A DNA stretch of 64,000 bases from Histoplasma ohiense. Taxonomy: Eukaryota; Ascomycota; Eurotiomycetes; Onygenales; Ajellomycetaceae. The notes under the pieces are model-generated. The model made no database searches, was not told the origin of the DNA, and was given only the letters and a program-made list of their open reading frames with translations. Below are positions 1-10,613 of this stretch, piece by piece; the first letter of the stretch is position 1, and each line of letters opens with the position of its first letter. Location of the stretch: assembly GCA_017607445.1 (NCBI GenBank), contig JAEVHH010000004.1, positions 2,294,001 through 2,358,000 of the forward strand, read 5' to 3'. The translations under genes and the position numbers were made by a program.

Positions 1-85
1 GCGCGGGCATCGAGTGGTCGACGCTGCTGGGACTGTAATTGTTGCCGTTGCCGTTGATGGGGAGGGGTAAAGGGTTGTGAGTCAT
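1..85 (-). CDS. N-terminus of an unidentified gene, cut by the left edge
   Basis: An ATG at 85-83 on the minus strand opens a frame with no stop to the window edge. The 28 visible residues begin MTHNPLPLPINGNG and are rich in Asn, Pro and Ser, as expected of a disordered N-terminus. There is no domain to identify. It would be divergent from CDC26 with about 740 bp between the two starts. The frame is short, so it could be a chance ORF; sequence to the left is needed to decide. Confidence 0.4.
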   Translation of the reverse strand, partial: MTHNPLPLPINGNGNNYSPSSVDHSMPA

Positions 86-824
86 CAGATACACGGCGGA
101 TGAGGGGGGTGGAAGAAGATCGAGAAAAAGCTTTATCAATTTGCTTTTTGGCGATCTCGTGAAGGGAGCTTAGACGGTTTTGCTTTGCTGCACAAAAATT
201 GAGATTAGCATCTGTCTCTCTCAATTCATTGTGGCCATTACCAACAGCACAAACTATACCTTTTGAGTCTCCGTCATTCTCAGATGGTCTGGTTGACGAT
301 GAAGAAAAGTGTCTGGCGGACCTGATCGCTATTGCTCCTTGATTCCATTTGCTCGATGTTGAGTCCGCGATTGCAACCCACTGGCGAACAGGTACGCCTT
401 GTGGCTTGAGCATATTGTTGAATTAGGCACTATCGCCCAGTGGACTTCAATAAGGAACAGCACGCAAGTGGTTCCACTGGTCAAATGGTTGAGTTGAGCA
501 GCCGGGGCTCGTGAATGTAACCGTGCTAATTGTGATTAGACTTTGCAGAAAGGATGAAGTTGGAGATAATTTAGTAATCACGTGATGATACCATGTTTCC
601 AGGTTGATTTTCCGCGACAAGATCCAGATAACATCGCTTATGGGTATACTGTCGCTCTCAGCTCAACATACCCTTGTGTCAATTTTTATCTAGGTTTCAA
701 ACTAGGAAAAGTCAATGTCGGAATAATTTCCTCCAGATCCACGTCCATTCCAGCTCCATCCGCACTCCATAACCCAGCGATACCAAACCAGTCCAACTCA
801 AAACAAGAAGAATATATCTAGAAC
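86..824. other. Intergenic region between divergent genes
   Basis: No coding sequence recognised. It should hold the promoters of the left-edge gene and CDC26. The one clear element is an ATCACGTGAT palindrome at 577-586, listed separately. Confidence 0.6.
577..586. promoter_or_regulatory. ATCACGTGAT palindromic E-box upstream of CDC26
   Basis: A perfect 10-bp palindrome with a CACGTG core lies about 240 bp before the CDC26 start. This core is the known site of bHLH factors such as Cbf1 in fungi. The same decamer or its 9-base core recurs upstream of TRM112 and of the INA17-like gene. Binding is inferred. Confidence 0.4.
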
Positions 825-1094
825 ATGCTCCGCCGGAAACCCACAGCGTTAGCCATTACCACCGAAGACATAATCGCCTTCGAAGAAGCGCGCCTGCGCC
901 AACAGCAATTAAAAGAAAACAATAACAACCAACAAACCTTCGCAAATAGCACGGGTAGTAGTGGAGTCGGTGGCCCCTTCCAATCCAGCTCAGTCACGTA
1001 CGATCCTAACGACGAGTTGAAGCCGCTACCTGGTGATAAGGCGCGAATTGTGCGCACGCGAGACGAAAGGATTGGGTTGGGGAGGGCTCGGTGA
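825..1094 (+). CDS. CDC26: Anaphase-promoting complex subunit CDC26
   Basis: Single-exon gene of 89 residues. It begins MLRRKPTALAITTEDIIAFE, which matches the highly conserved N-terminal motif of CDC26 (human CDC26 also starts MLRRKPT). In the family this N-terminal segment binds inside the TPR groove of APC6/Cdc16 and stabilises it, so the protein is a small structural subunit of the APC/C ubiquitin ligase that drives mitotic exit. A Gln/Asn-rich linker follows (residues about 25-45). The C-terminal part has the DPNDELKPLPGDKARIVRTR segment that I associate with filamentous-fungal CDC26. The start is certain because the motif begins at Met1. An E-box lies about 240 bp upstream. The next gene on the right is more than 2 kb away. 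Confidence 0.9.
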   Translation: MLRRKPTALAITTEDIIAFEEARLRQQQLKENNNNQQTFANSTGSSGVGGPFQSSSVTYDPNDELKPLPGDKARIVRTRDERIGLGRAR

Positions 1095-2241
1095 AAGCGC
1101 TGTCCATCTTTTCTATTTTCTCTGCTTTGATTGGGGTGATCGAGAATGGGGATGGGCTATAACTCGTTCGAATTAGAATGGTGTCTCCTTGGCTTTGTGT
1201 CAGACTTAGTGCTGCCTGTGGACAGACATAAGAGTTTTCTCTTGTCCTCTCTGGGGCGTTTAGCCTTGCGAGCTGGCGGCGGGGAGGAAGGAGCCCTTGC
1301 GGAAAGTCAACGAGATCGGAGTTGTCGACGTGGAAGCGGAAGCGGTACCGCGGAGCATGGATGTGTCAAACCTCTTCTATCCACCAAGCGCGAACGAGAT
1401 AGGACTCCTTACATTAGAAATCGGTATAAAACATTATGTGGGTTGGGCTTGGAAAAAACGAAGGGAGTCTTTCTCTTTTAACCACCGCCAGTTGGGAATC
1501 GCTCTTTGGCAGTCGCAAAAGCCGTTACTGGAATCACTGAATCAGATTTTCTTTGATCCTCTAGCACAGAACAGTCTAACTATTGTCTCCGCCCCCCTAG
1601 GCCAAATTATTGCTTGCTCTTGAATGTGCCCGTCAAATTATCTGGATGAGCGACAGTGCTTCCCATCCCGTTATAAACGAGCGAGAAGAGAAAATACGTT
1701 GAAGAGTTGAAGGAATTTAGATCCAACTGCTAACCACTCCATTCCGGCTTTCTGGGGCATGAAAAGTCGCAGATTTTATCCTGCGGGGGAAAGAAATGAT
1801 AGCTCGTGGGTGAAAGCAACTCAGGAATGGATATTTCCCTGCAAATAAACTTCTCACCTTCCCCTCTCGTTCCATTAGCGCTAGTATCGAGCCGCCTTTT
1901 TGTTTTGGAGCATGAATGCGCAAGATAGGGCGACTGAAAAGGGATTGACGGTCCCAATTTGCTCGCAAGAAGAGCTGAGTTTGATAGTCAGTGTCAGCGT
2001 GCATCTATAATTGCCAGGTAGAATGAAAATGGTCTTTCTCATTGAGTGATAGTTAACTCTTGATTTTCCTTCTCTAAGCCATCCAATAGCAAACCGTATC
2101 GGCACATGCACTGAGCTCAAAATCATATTGGAGATATGGGGACGGAGAAGTAGCAGTGACACTATCCGTACAACCACCCAGTTATAGGCATTTTATTCTT
2201 TGATCCGTTTCTTCTTCCGTGCTCTCTCACCTTCTTTTCCC

Positions 2242-2267
<26 letters not shown>
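2242..2267. repeat. Poly-T tract
   Basis: Uninterrupted run of 26 T. No transposon-like sequence flanks it. Confidence 0.8.
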
Positions 2268-2272
<5 letters not shown>

Positions 2273-2780
2273 TTTGTCTTGAAGCGCCTGCCCACTGCTT
2301 CCTCTCAACTAAGGTCCACTCTTCAACAACTGAACTGAACCAGACCGAACCGAATCATCAGTGGAAAAGGCACGTTAGGAAATGCCAGTTTGCCAACTTT
2401 ATCCACCATTTAGAAGCAATAAATAGAATGGAAACAATAACAAAGGGGACGGAAATTCAAAGCGCGACAGTTTAACGGCTGAAACTTGGATGGAATGGAT
2501 TAATTGCTTAATGTACAAGTACAAACCAAAAAGAAAGACATGAACAAGTAGCATATAGCCTCACATCCAAACCATGGACTTTTCAAGTTTTTTTCCAATG
2601 AACAAAAAGAAGAAAAATTCAGTGTAAAAAAACCATAAAAGATAAGATTTAAAAAAAGATGGAATGGGATATAATGAATAGGACAAGTAACATCCACAAA
2701 TAAAATTTTACACCCAGTCGTTCCTAGCTCCAGGTAACGCGCAATGGATATCCAAGATCAGAAAGTTGAAAAGGGCAGAA

Positions 2781-2830
2781 ATATAGATATATATATCTCT
2801 ATATATCTCTATATATGAATATATAATAAT
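2781..2830. repeat. AT-rich microsatellite
   Basis: Alternating ATAT and CTCT units of imperfect period, in an intergenic region. Confidence 0.7.
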
Positions 2831-3385
2831 AAACATGAATGTTAAATAACTCAAGCAAACCAGGACAGATAACTCAAAAGGGCCGATGCATTCGTTGGCT
2901 CATCAAATATATAAAAAGTTTAACGTGAAGTATATATATCGTTTTCCGAAGTCAATTGAGCCGTTATCATCGAGCATATGAAAAGTAGGATTTCGGTTGG
3001 TCTCGTATGAGTAAATGGTGGTAAATGGGTACATAAATTTTCGCATTGGAGCAACCTGATTTGGGAGGTGTATGGCCAGTGTGAGACCTCGAAATGATGC
3101 CTTGAATCTGAAAACGACTGAACGTGTTTAGGACGATGACGTCCATGTATGGTAATTAGTATATCTAAGCTCGCTTGCTCATATTGCTAAATAGCCCATA
3201 GCGTCCAAGAGAAATGTCGCCAGGTATCGAATATATCGGCCATAGGGACACGGTCCCACATCAAAATCTGGCAACGGGCGCGGGGTCTCCTGAATGCCAG
3301 CGCATGGACCCTGCTGTGTGACCTGCAGCCAGGGAGTCGTCCCATGGTATTTTATATGGGTGTAATGGTGGCTACCTCTTTCACT

Positions 3386-6300
3386 TTATCCGCGGTTGTG
3401 GTCCAAAGGTAACTGATGATCCCAACGCCTTTTCAAGCCATGAGGGTCGTACACACTAGCAACGCTGCGCTGCCAATCCCGCGCACTAATCACCGGCTGT
3501 ATATTACTATAAGTAGGCGGAACTAGAGGTTGAAGGGCAGGAATCGATGGCATCTTGGCAGTCTGGGAAAATTGAATGTGGTATTGCGCAGGGATGCTTT
3601 GGCCATTGTGTGATGGGTTGGTTACCGACGGAGGGGGCGAATTCGCGCTTGAAGCATTGGATCCGCCTCCAGAAAAGGCTAGGTCCCATTGACTATCAAA
3701 GTGAAAAGAGGGCGCACTGTTAGTCAAGGCGTCCACTGTTTAATGTGTACATTTCCTTCGCAGTATTCTAGGAAGGTTTATGGAGTTCTTTCCAGGGAAC
3801 TTACTTGATAATTCGAGTGGGATCCCAGCTGCTATTATCAGCCAATGGGATATTAAGAAGACTTTGGTTTTGGTCATGGCCATGCATCAACTCCTGTAGT
3901 ATAGGGTCTGGCTTATCATTAACCTCAGCAGAGATTGGGGGAGTGAGTGCGTGGGTTCCATAGGTGAGTTGATTCTGTTCTGGGCAACTTGCGGCAAAGG
4001 AGGTGGACATGCAGTGGGAGTTCATTGGAGGGCTGGGGTGATATTGGTCTGACGGGCTACCATAGGGAAAACTGCGCTTGAGCTCAAATGGCTTGTTAAT
4101 ATCCGCTGAAAAAGCCAATCGAAGTTGGTTAATTGACTCCTGTAAATCAGGCACAGGCCACGCAGCTGCACATTGTTCAAGAAGGCGCATGTGGCGGGTA
4201 AAATATATCCTCGCATCAGAGTTAAGCTCGGGGTCAGGGGAGGTGATCGCAATCTGTCAGTTACAATGTTAGGAAACAATTTAATGCGGAGTTCAAGACA
4301 ATTGCTTTTACTCACGAGATGCAACATCGTGCAAGTCAAAATGCCATACACGGTAAAACTGATGCCACGTTGCATGTAAAACAAGCCGTTTAAACCAAAA
4401 GACCGTACAATCGCCTCCTGTAGTCGACACAGTTTTTTTGCTGAGTTATAACAGAGAACCATATGAGTTCTCCATTTCCCACCAGCCGCAAAAGATTTCG
4501 AAGCAAGAAGTTGAGGGCGATGTAAGATTATGATGGAAAGGTGAAAATGGGAATGCATATTACCCACAAGATGAGACGGCAGCCATGGTGGTGACCCATC
4601 TTGTGGATATATGACCTGCAAGTCAGCCGGAAGGCTGGCGAGCCAGTCGGGGATTAGGGTGTTGTTTTCTATAAATCGGGGATTGGCACCCCAGTCTGGT
4701 TGTTTCTTGAGCTTATGATATGAATCTGTGATTAGACGAATGCTACGCACATTGCGTATAAAATAAGCAAATAATCGAGACCTTTCGATCTCAAACGCAT
4801 CCAAATTGGGAATATCCAGTGTAGTCGAGTATTCAACCGTATCTGGATCAACTCCAAAATCCGAGCGCCCTAGAATGAAATTAGAATTTCATCATTGAAT
4901 GTAAAGTATATATAGGATTTTACCTTGAGGACCACCGATCATTGTTTCGACCACCAAAAGGGTTTGCCATACTCTGGTTTGGACGAGGCACTCAACAGTA
5001 TCAAGACCGCAAGGTAGTCCTTCAGCGTGGTAGCTGTGGTGTTCATGAAGATCAAGATCCTTCGCCATGGATACCATGGTCTTAACCGTCTGCCACGAGC
5101 GGTAGAAGTAGCCCTTCTTCGGTGAGCCCTCTCTAGCTTTCAGTAAAAGTAATAAAGCCTGGATTGTACTCAACCGAGGAGCTTCCATAAATGCCGCTTC
5201 ATGCCCTGTTGAAAGTTAATGGGAAGAGCTAATATATTAATTTTTTATCTGAAAAAAAAAAAAAAAAAGAAAGAAAGAAAGAAAGAAAGAAAGAAAACTC
5301 ACTATTGCCTAGTGCAAGCCATTGTGCTCCTTGCGCTGGATCATCTGACATCCTTCCAGCACAAGCAAATATGGCTTCTAAAAGAAGGGGCGATATGGAT
5401 GTTTTATCAGATTGCCATTGCTGATAGAGGTGGCCTCGATGGACAACAGGCACGTAAAAGTGAATATGGGTAAAGTATATATCGAAATATTCCATGGCTT
5501 CATCATCCGATGGCATCAATTCAGGTGGAATACGAATAGTTGCACCAGAGGTCGAAATACATGGTGGCAGTTTCGCGTCGCCTTCCTCTGCGGTTGGAAC
5601 TTCCGGATCCCTTTCGCCCTTTCGTGGCTGCCGGATATAAGCGGCTTTTGAAAAGAAGTGTTAGCCATAATCCGAAGTATACGAAGTAGAGAGCAATAAA
5701 ATTTTCGAGGCTGTCCGAGACAAATTTCTTTGTCACATAACTGGGAATGAAGTAAACAGCCCCAAGTACAGGGGGCATACCAACGCCACTTTCGTCTATT
5801 TTGAGATCTCCAAGTGCATCACTTAGATCTTCTGCATTTGATTGTTCAGACTTCGGATACGATGGAGCGTCAATGGTTGTCAGGAGTGTATTAGGTGGTG
5901 AAGCAGTATATAGGTCGGTGTTATGTTGAAATGTGTCATTATGTTGAAGGGGAAGAAGGTGAGATGGAGTGAGGTGCTGATATAGATCCTGGGGGTTCTG
6001 CACATGTTCTATATATGGTTGGGCTTGATACAGCCGAGATTCATCATTGTAGGCTCGACCGCTGCCCATATTTTGGGTATGTGCCCTATCAATAAGAAGC
6101 GATTGATGAGATATGTTCTGGGAGGAAGGGTTTAAATCCGCGGAATGAAGCACACTCATTGGCGGCGGCTGTTGACTAGGTTCAGAAATTTGGCCATGGG
6201 ATGAAAAATCGCCATCTTGGCCGATGGTTGGGGGGATACAAACAAGTTTCAACCGAGTGCACGCGGAACAAGGCCAAGTATTGGTAGTTGCAGCGTCGCA

Positions 6301-6628
6301 TTTGATCTTCCGTTTGCGGCAGCCATTGCAAGCTCTCATAACTATTCAAATATTAGTCCAAAAAGTCCTGTTAAGGCGGGTGATGCCGTAGTATAAGGCG
6401 TACCCTTGAGACGTTTGTGTCGGTTGTGTTCGTCCACAAAAACATAGTCTACATATGTAATTCACGTCAGAATCAAAACACTAGGCGCATTATCACCACG
6501 CCTGCTAGCAGCGTAAATATTTTCCAGCAGCAATGCGAGATTCTCCGCAGTTGTAATAACAACAGGAGCTTACTTTTTTGGCCCTCTGCGGGGCCCAGGT
6601 TAGGGGGAACAAACGAGAACGCCTGCAT
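3386..6628 (-). CDS. Zn2Cys6 transcription factor with fungal-specific middle domain
   Basis: Eight exons, all phases consistent: 6628-6574, 6448-6404, 6341-5683, 5627-5303, 5205-4924, 4869-4316, 4253-3805 and 3716-3386, giving about 899 residues. The N-terminus is MQAFSFVPPNLGPAEGQK, followed by a basic stretch (DEHNRHKRLK) and a binuclear zinc cluster with spacing C-x2-C-x6-C-x9-C-x2-C-x6-C (about residues 37-67). After a Gln/Ser-rich linker comes the fungal_trans domain (about residues 280-570; YFDIYFTHIHFYVPVVHR, LLLEAIFACAGR, LHLSIIILHRPQLLA). The C-terminus ends with a conserved-looking RDWQRSVASVYDPHGLKRRWD. It should be a nuclear DNA-binding regulator; its targets are unknown and I do not assign an orthologue. 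The two small 5' exons and the donor/acceptor pair at 5682/5628 are less certain, and exon 8 could use another acceptor. Intron 4 carries an A-run plus GAAA repeats. Confidence 0.85.
5252..5296. repeat. Poly-A/GAAA microsatellite inside an intron
   Basis: About 17 A followed by seven GAAA-type units. It lies wholly inside intron 4 of the Zn2Cys6 gene, where on the coding strand it is a pyrimidine-rich stretch just after the donor. Confidence 0.85.
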
Positions 6629-9242
6629 TGGCACACTCCGATCGGAAGCAGAGCGCTAGTCGGAGGGGCCCAAGGGAAAATTGCGACTCGTGGTTGCGGG
6701 AAGTGCGAAAGTATTGCAATGGTTGTAGGAATCAGTCCTGGGCTATTTACGGCTGAACCTGCAGCCGCTGTGCAAGTGCCACTGTGGTATCTAACACGCG
6801 TGCGAGGGTTGAGCGATATATGTAGAAAACGTGGGACAGGTGTGGGATCGTGTAAAGACGGATACTCGTGGTTTAGCAGCTCGAAGCAAAGGAGGTTGTT
6901 GTAATGAGATCATAGAGCGCAAATCTAATCACCAAGGCTATTCGACGGTGTGTTGTTTACCTGCTTCCCCAGGGTCATGGTAGGTAGGGGAAGGTCTCTG
7001 AACAAGCTTCTAAGATCATCCACAAGTTTGGAGAGTTCCGGGTCAAACCACGGGTGCAAGCCGCGAACAACGAACGGGCCAATGCGATCGGGTAGAAGAG
7101 CTTATCCTACTCCACACAAGGAATAAGGAATTGACAGTCAGTATACAACGCGGTCATTGGCCACATATCGCGTAGCCACAACAGACTGAGGATTGTGTGG
7201 GGTACACTTGGGGCAGATTTGGGGAGGTGAAGGAGGGATTGGGAGCAAAGAGCGAAAGGCCAGACTTGCGAACTAATCCGGAAACATGTGAAGCTTGCCT
7301 GGTCACGGGATTGATGGGCGAGGCCAGTGTCTTCCCGTCAGTTCAGCTCAGTCAGATCGGTATGCGAGGCCTGAGAAGCACCAAGGCGGGTGATTCTGTC
7401 GGCTGATTGTGGAAAGCGAAGCAACTCAGTGACGCCACAGACTCTCCATAAAGACCAGGGGCATCGTTGTTTGCAGAAAGGGACGGCAAGGGATGGCGTG
7501 AGTGACTGCGTGCGGAAAATGCAAAAGAGTGAGTCTAAAAAAAGAAACGAAAAAAAAAAGGCAAAGGAAATGAGCAAACGAGGGCGGCTAATAATGGGAG
7601 AGGGGGTAAAGAGAAAGCAGCGTTGGAGAAATGGCGGCGGCAAGCGTATACGCAGTTGTGCTCCTCTGGAGAACTGCCGTGGACTAAACAAATAGATCAA
7701 ACTGCTCTCCGTCCGCGTCTTAAACAGTACGTAGTCAGTGGGCCTCTGCTAGCCGTTAAATCCCCTCCAGCCTCTATCAGGGTAGATGTAGAGATGTCGT
7801 GCTGCGCCAAAAGCGTAGCCTCGTAGGTCTGCTGGGGGAAGAGATGATGGGCCGGGGCCTGGACATAAACTTCTCGGCGGGAAAACACACGATCCAGATG
7901 AAGGAAAAGTAGATAAATATAGTGGGCAGCAAGAACCCACCCCCTCTCGAGGTTATATGGACTCATGGAGTACTCTAAGGCTTCTTCATTTGCTATGCCG
8001 CAACTGATCACTCGCATACAAGAACAAGGAAAAGCGGCACTAATTTAGTCAGGCAGCAGAGCGGACGAGCCAAAACAATGATTCTTGAATGTTTAACTAA
8101 GTTGGGGGCGATTGGTAAGACATTGATATGTCCATTAGATACAGTGCAGAGCAAGCTGAAAGAGATATTGACAAGTCGCGGGTCTAATATACTTTGGTTC
8201 CCTTGATAAAGTTACGGAGCATATTTTTTGTCATTTGTTTCGATTCCTATCTCGGCATTCTCGGCATCTCTCGACTCAGAATGTATAGATTACATGAGCA
8301 TGCTATGCTTCCTGTGAAGGGATGGGAAAAAAGCAAACCAACAAATGATCTTGACTAAAACGCCGTGAGGCGAATTGCCAGTAACATCTTTCAAAGGGTG
8401 AAGGACCGATTCGCTGCGAGGGTTTCTTAGAGTAGCGACTGTAGCAAGCTTGCCCAAGCCCGCAACTATCCCTTTTTAGTCGGATAAACATCTGGCATCC
8501 AATGGATCCATCTACGAAAAGGGCTTGTCGTATTGATGTTGGTGGCTGGTCGGATGGGCATGTGCGGAGTAGCTGCTGGTGCGTACGGTGGCCCAGCAAT
8601 TTGGGAATATGCGTTAAAGCTGTTTCCGTCGCCCCTAGAGAATGCATTTCTTTTCTCTTCCCTCCATTTTGTTCCTGCTGGCCTTCTCCTGTCACTAGTT
8701 AATTTTTCGTCTTCTGATTGAAGCGCCCGCGTACTCCGGGTAGTTTTGCATCTAGAAGGAGGCTAGAAAATATAAGCAGAAGCTGCACGGTTTTAGGCTT
8801 GGAGGCTGCGAGACACCTGCTGCCTACCCCTCAATTCTCCCTCCACAACAAAGGGTTAAAAGCCATTTGAGAGGATCGTTACCATGAGTAGAAATGCCAA
8901 GAAAGTGGGGAGGCACTTTGAATCTCGTTAGCAAAGGAGTAGGGAATGATTTGGGGGTTTGAGAGGGTCTACCTGTAATAGGCTTTTACACCAATAAGTA
9001 TATGAAACGAAACGATACGAAACGGTACGAAACGGTACGATATATGATGTGGTAAAGAATGATAAAAATAGAAGATCAAACCATGAATCGAAAAATTTTT
9101 CGAGCCTAGAAGTCAGTGTGAAGGAATGGAGCAATATCATCGAACGAAGTCAACGAGGAACGAAAAAGTTTGTAAAGCAGCTTCCAGAATAACCAATTCG
9201 TCTATGACCTCCATCCAACTCATGCTGCCGAGTACAATGCCA
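6629..9242. other. Long region without recognisable gene
   Basis: Probably the 5' UTR and promoter of the Zn2Cys6 regulator plus further spacer. Short ORFs on both strands have no motifs. A small 10-bp tandem (GAAACGGTAC type, three copies) is at about 9004-9040. I see no tRNA or rRNA signature. Confidence 0.5.
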
Positions 9243-9903
9243 TCACAAGATGTGGCTGAGAAGAAGAAACATGGGCCCAGCAGACAACACAGCCCACTTT
9301 TGTATTGTCCCAATGACCACAGGCATGTTTATTTGCAAGTTTTGGACATCCACTTGCTGCGAAAACCCCGCCACTTGCCGCTCGAGAAAGGTAATTTTGA
9401 ACTTCTCAGGGAGGGTAGGGGTTGCGAATAAGCGAGAGAGTGGGAGACGATGGCTCGGCACATCTTCTGGCACTTGAGGCGCCAATGCCTGGCCAGGGTC
9501 CAATTTTAGGTTCATCCCTTTCGTGGCCGCCTTAGTAGCTAGTATATCCATGTCTGGTCCACAAATATTTCCCTTGAAGAACGGATCAAGGAGGTTGATC
9601 CTTAAGTAGTTAGTTGCAGTATCTGGGCAGAAAATTGGTTGGCAGAGATGCAATCCATTCATTCAACTTTTGAAGAATTTGTCTCTCGGCTCCTCCGGAT
9701 GACGATTCAAGATTAAGAGCCACCAATTGTGATCTGATATGTCGATGATGTCGGGAAGAGCCCATTCCCCATCTTCATTGAAGATGCAAGGTTGGCAATT
9801 TCCTAGCTCAAAATTGAGGGTGTAAGCTGTTTGATTCCATGGTCAGTTTATGCTGTCCGACATTGTGATCGGGAATTGTTGCGGTGAACTCCGCGAAGTC
9901 CAT
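9243..9903 (-). pseudogene. Broken unknown gene, about 220 codons
   Basis: Read on the minus strand, an ATG at 9903 opens MDFAEFTATIPDHNVGQHKL. After about 25 codons (TMESN) the coding signal continues one base out of frame as AYTLNFELGNCQPCIFNEDG and WALPDIIDISDHNWWLLILN. It then meets a TGA after KFFKS and resumes in the same frame as MNGLHLCQPIFCPDTATN through to a stop at 9243. One extra base and one CGA-to-TGA type change would explain both breaks. The pieces look like real protein (balanced composition, Trp-rich stretch), but I do not recognise the family. An undetected intron could replace the frameshift, so this might be a functional gene. CACGTG lies just upstream. Confidence 0.45.
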
Positions 9904-10575
9904 ATGATCACGTGGTTGTTAGCTCATTCAAATATTCTCTGAAAACGTTTCTTCTTTCACTGACAATTCCAAGAACCCTACATATAACATATCCCTCGGC
10001 AGATATGTTCAGGGGCTGCTGTGGCCAGATGGCCTCTCAAATCCATTGTCCTTGCTCTCCCTCCCTGGACTTGGGTTGTTCTTCACGGGTACCTTGTCCA
10101 CCTAACCCCCGACTCCCTGCTATTATTCTTCTTCTCCTGTCCGCTCTGCCCAATGCACTTTTCCCCCCTTTGTCACTCACATGCATAGCTTAACTAGTTA
10201 ATGGCCAGCACTTTGTACATCCAAATATTCCGTTTTAGCAGCCATCATAAAAGGATCCCTTGTATAAAGACACTGACACGCCCTCTAGGATGACACATTA
10301 GAGCGTTAATGATGTGCAACCCCACAAAACGTGGTGGCAAACAGGGAACCTCAACTACCCGTTCCCCGCGGTTGATCGATTGCAACCTATGCAAAGCACA
10401 TGCCACCCCACAGGTCCGCTAGTCAAGCTGCTATGCGCGGATGACACGCGATGGATGATCCATCAAATCCATCTCCATTGGCTGATGGTACGAGAAAATG
10501 ACATGGAAAATATGATTTAACGAGATTCATAAACTTACTCAACGGACAAAGTGTGAAATTTTCAATGATCTTATT

Positions 10576-10613
10576 TCCAATTCAAATTTTTTTTTTTTAA
10601 AAAAAAAAATTGG
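10576..10613. repeat. T-run/A-run inverted repeat
   Basis: Twelve T followed directly by eleven A, bounded by CCAATT on the left and AATTGG on the right, giving a near-perfect palindrome that could extrude as a hairpin. Confidence 0.7.

Larger units (their letters stand above)
1095..3385. other. Intergenic region, no gene recognised
   Basis: Short ORFs occur on both strands but none shows a recognisable motif or exon structure. The region contains a run of 26 T at 2242-2267 and an AT-rich microsatellite around 2781-2830 (ATAT/CTCT alternation). The right part should hold the 3' UTR of the Zn2Cys6 gene. Confidence 0.5.

Noticed and set aside
1146..1623. Two overlapping ORFs downstream of CDC26 as a gene
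   Set aside because: Frames overlap each other and neither has protein-like features; probably 3' UTR and spacer.
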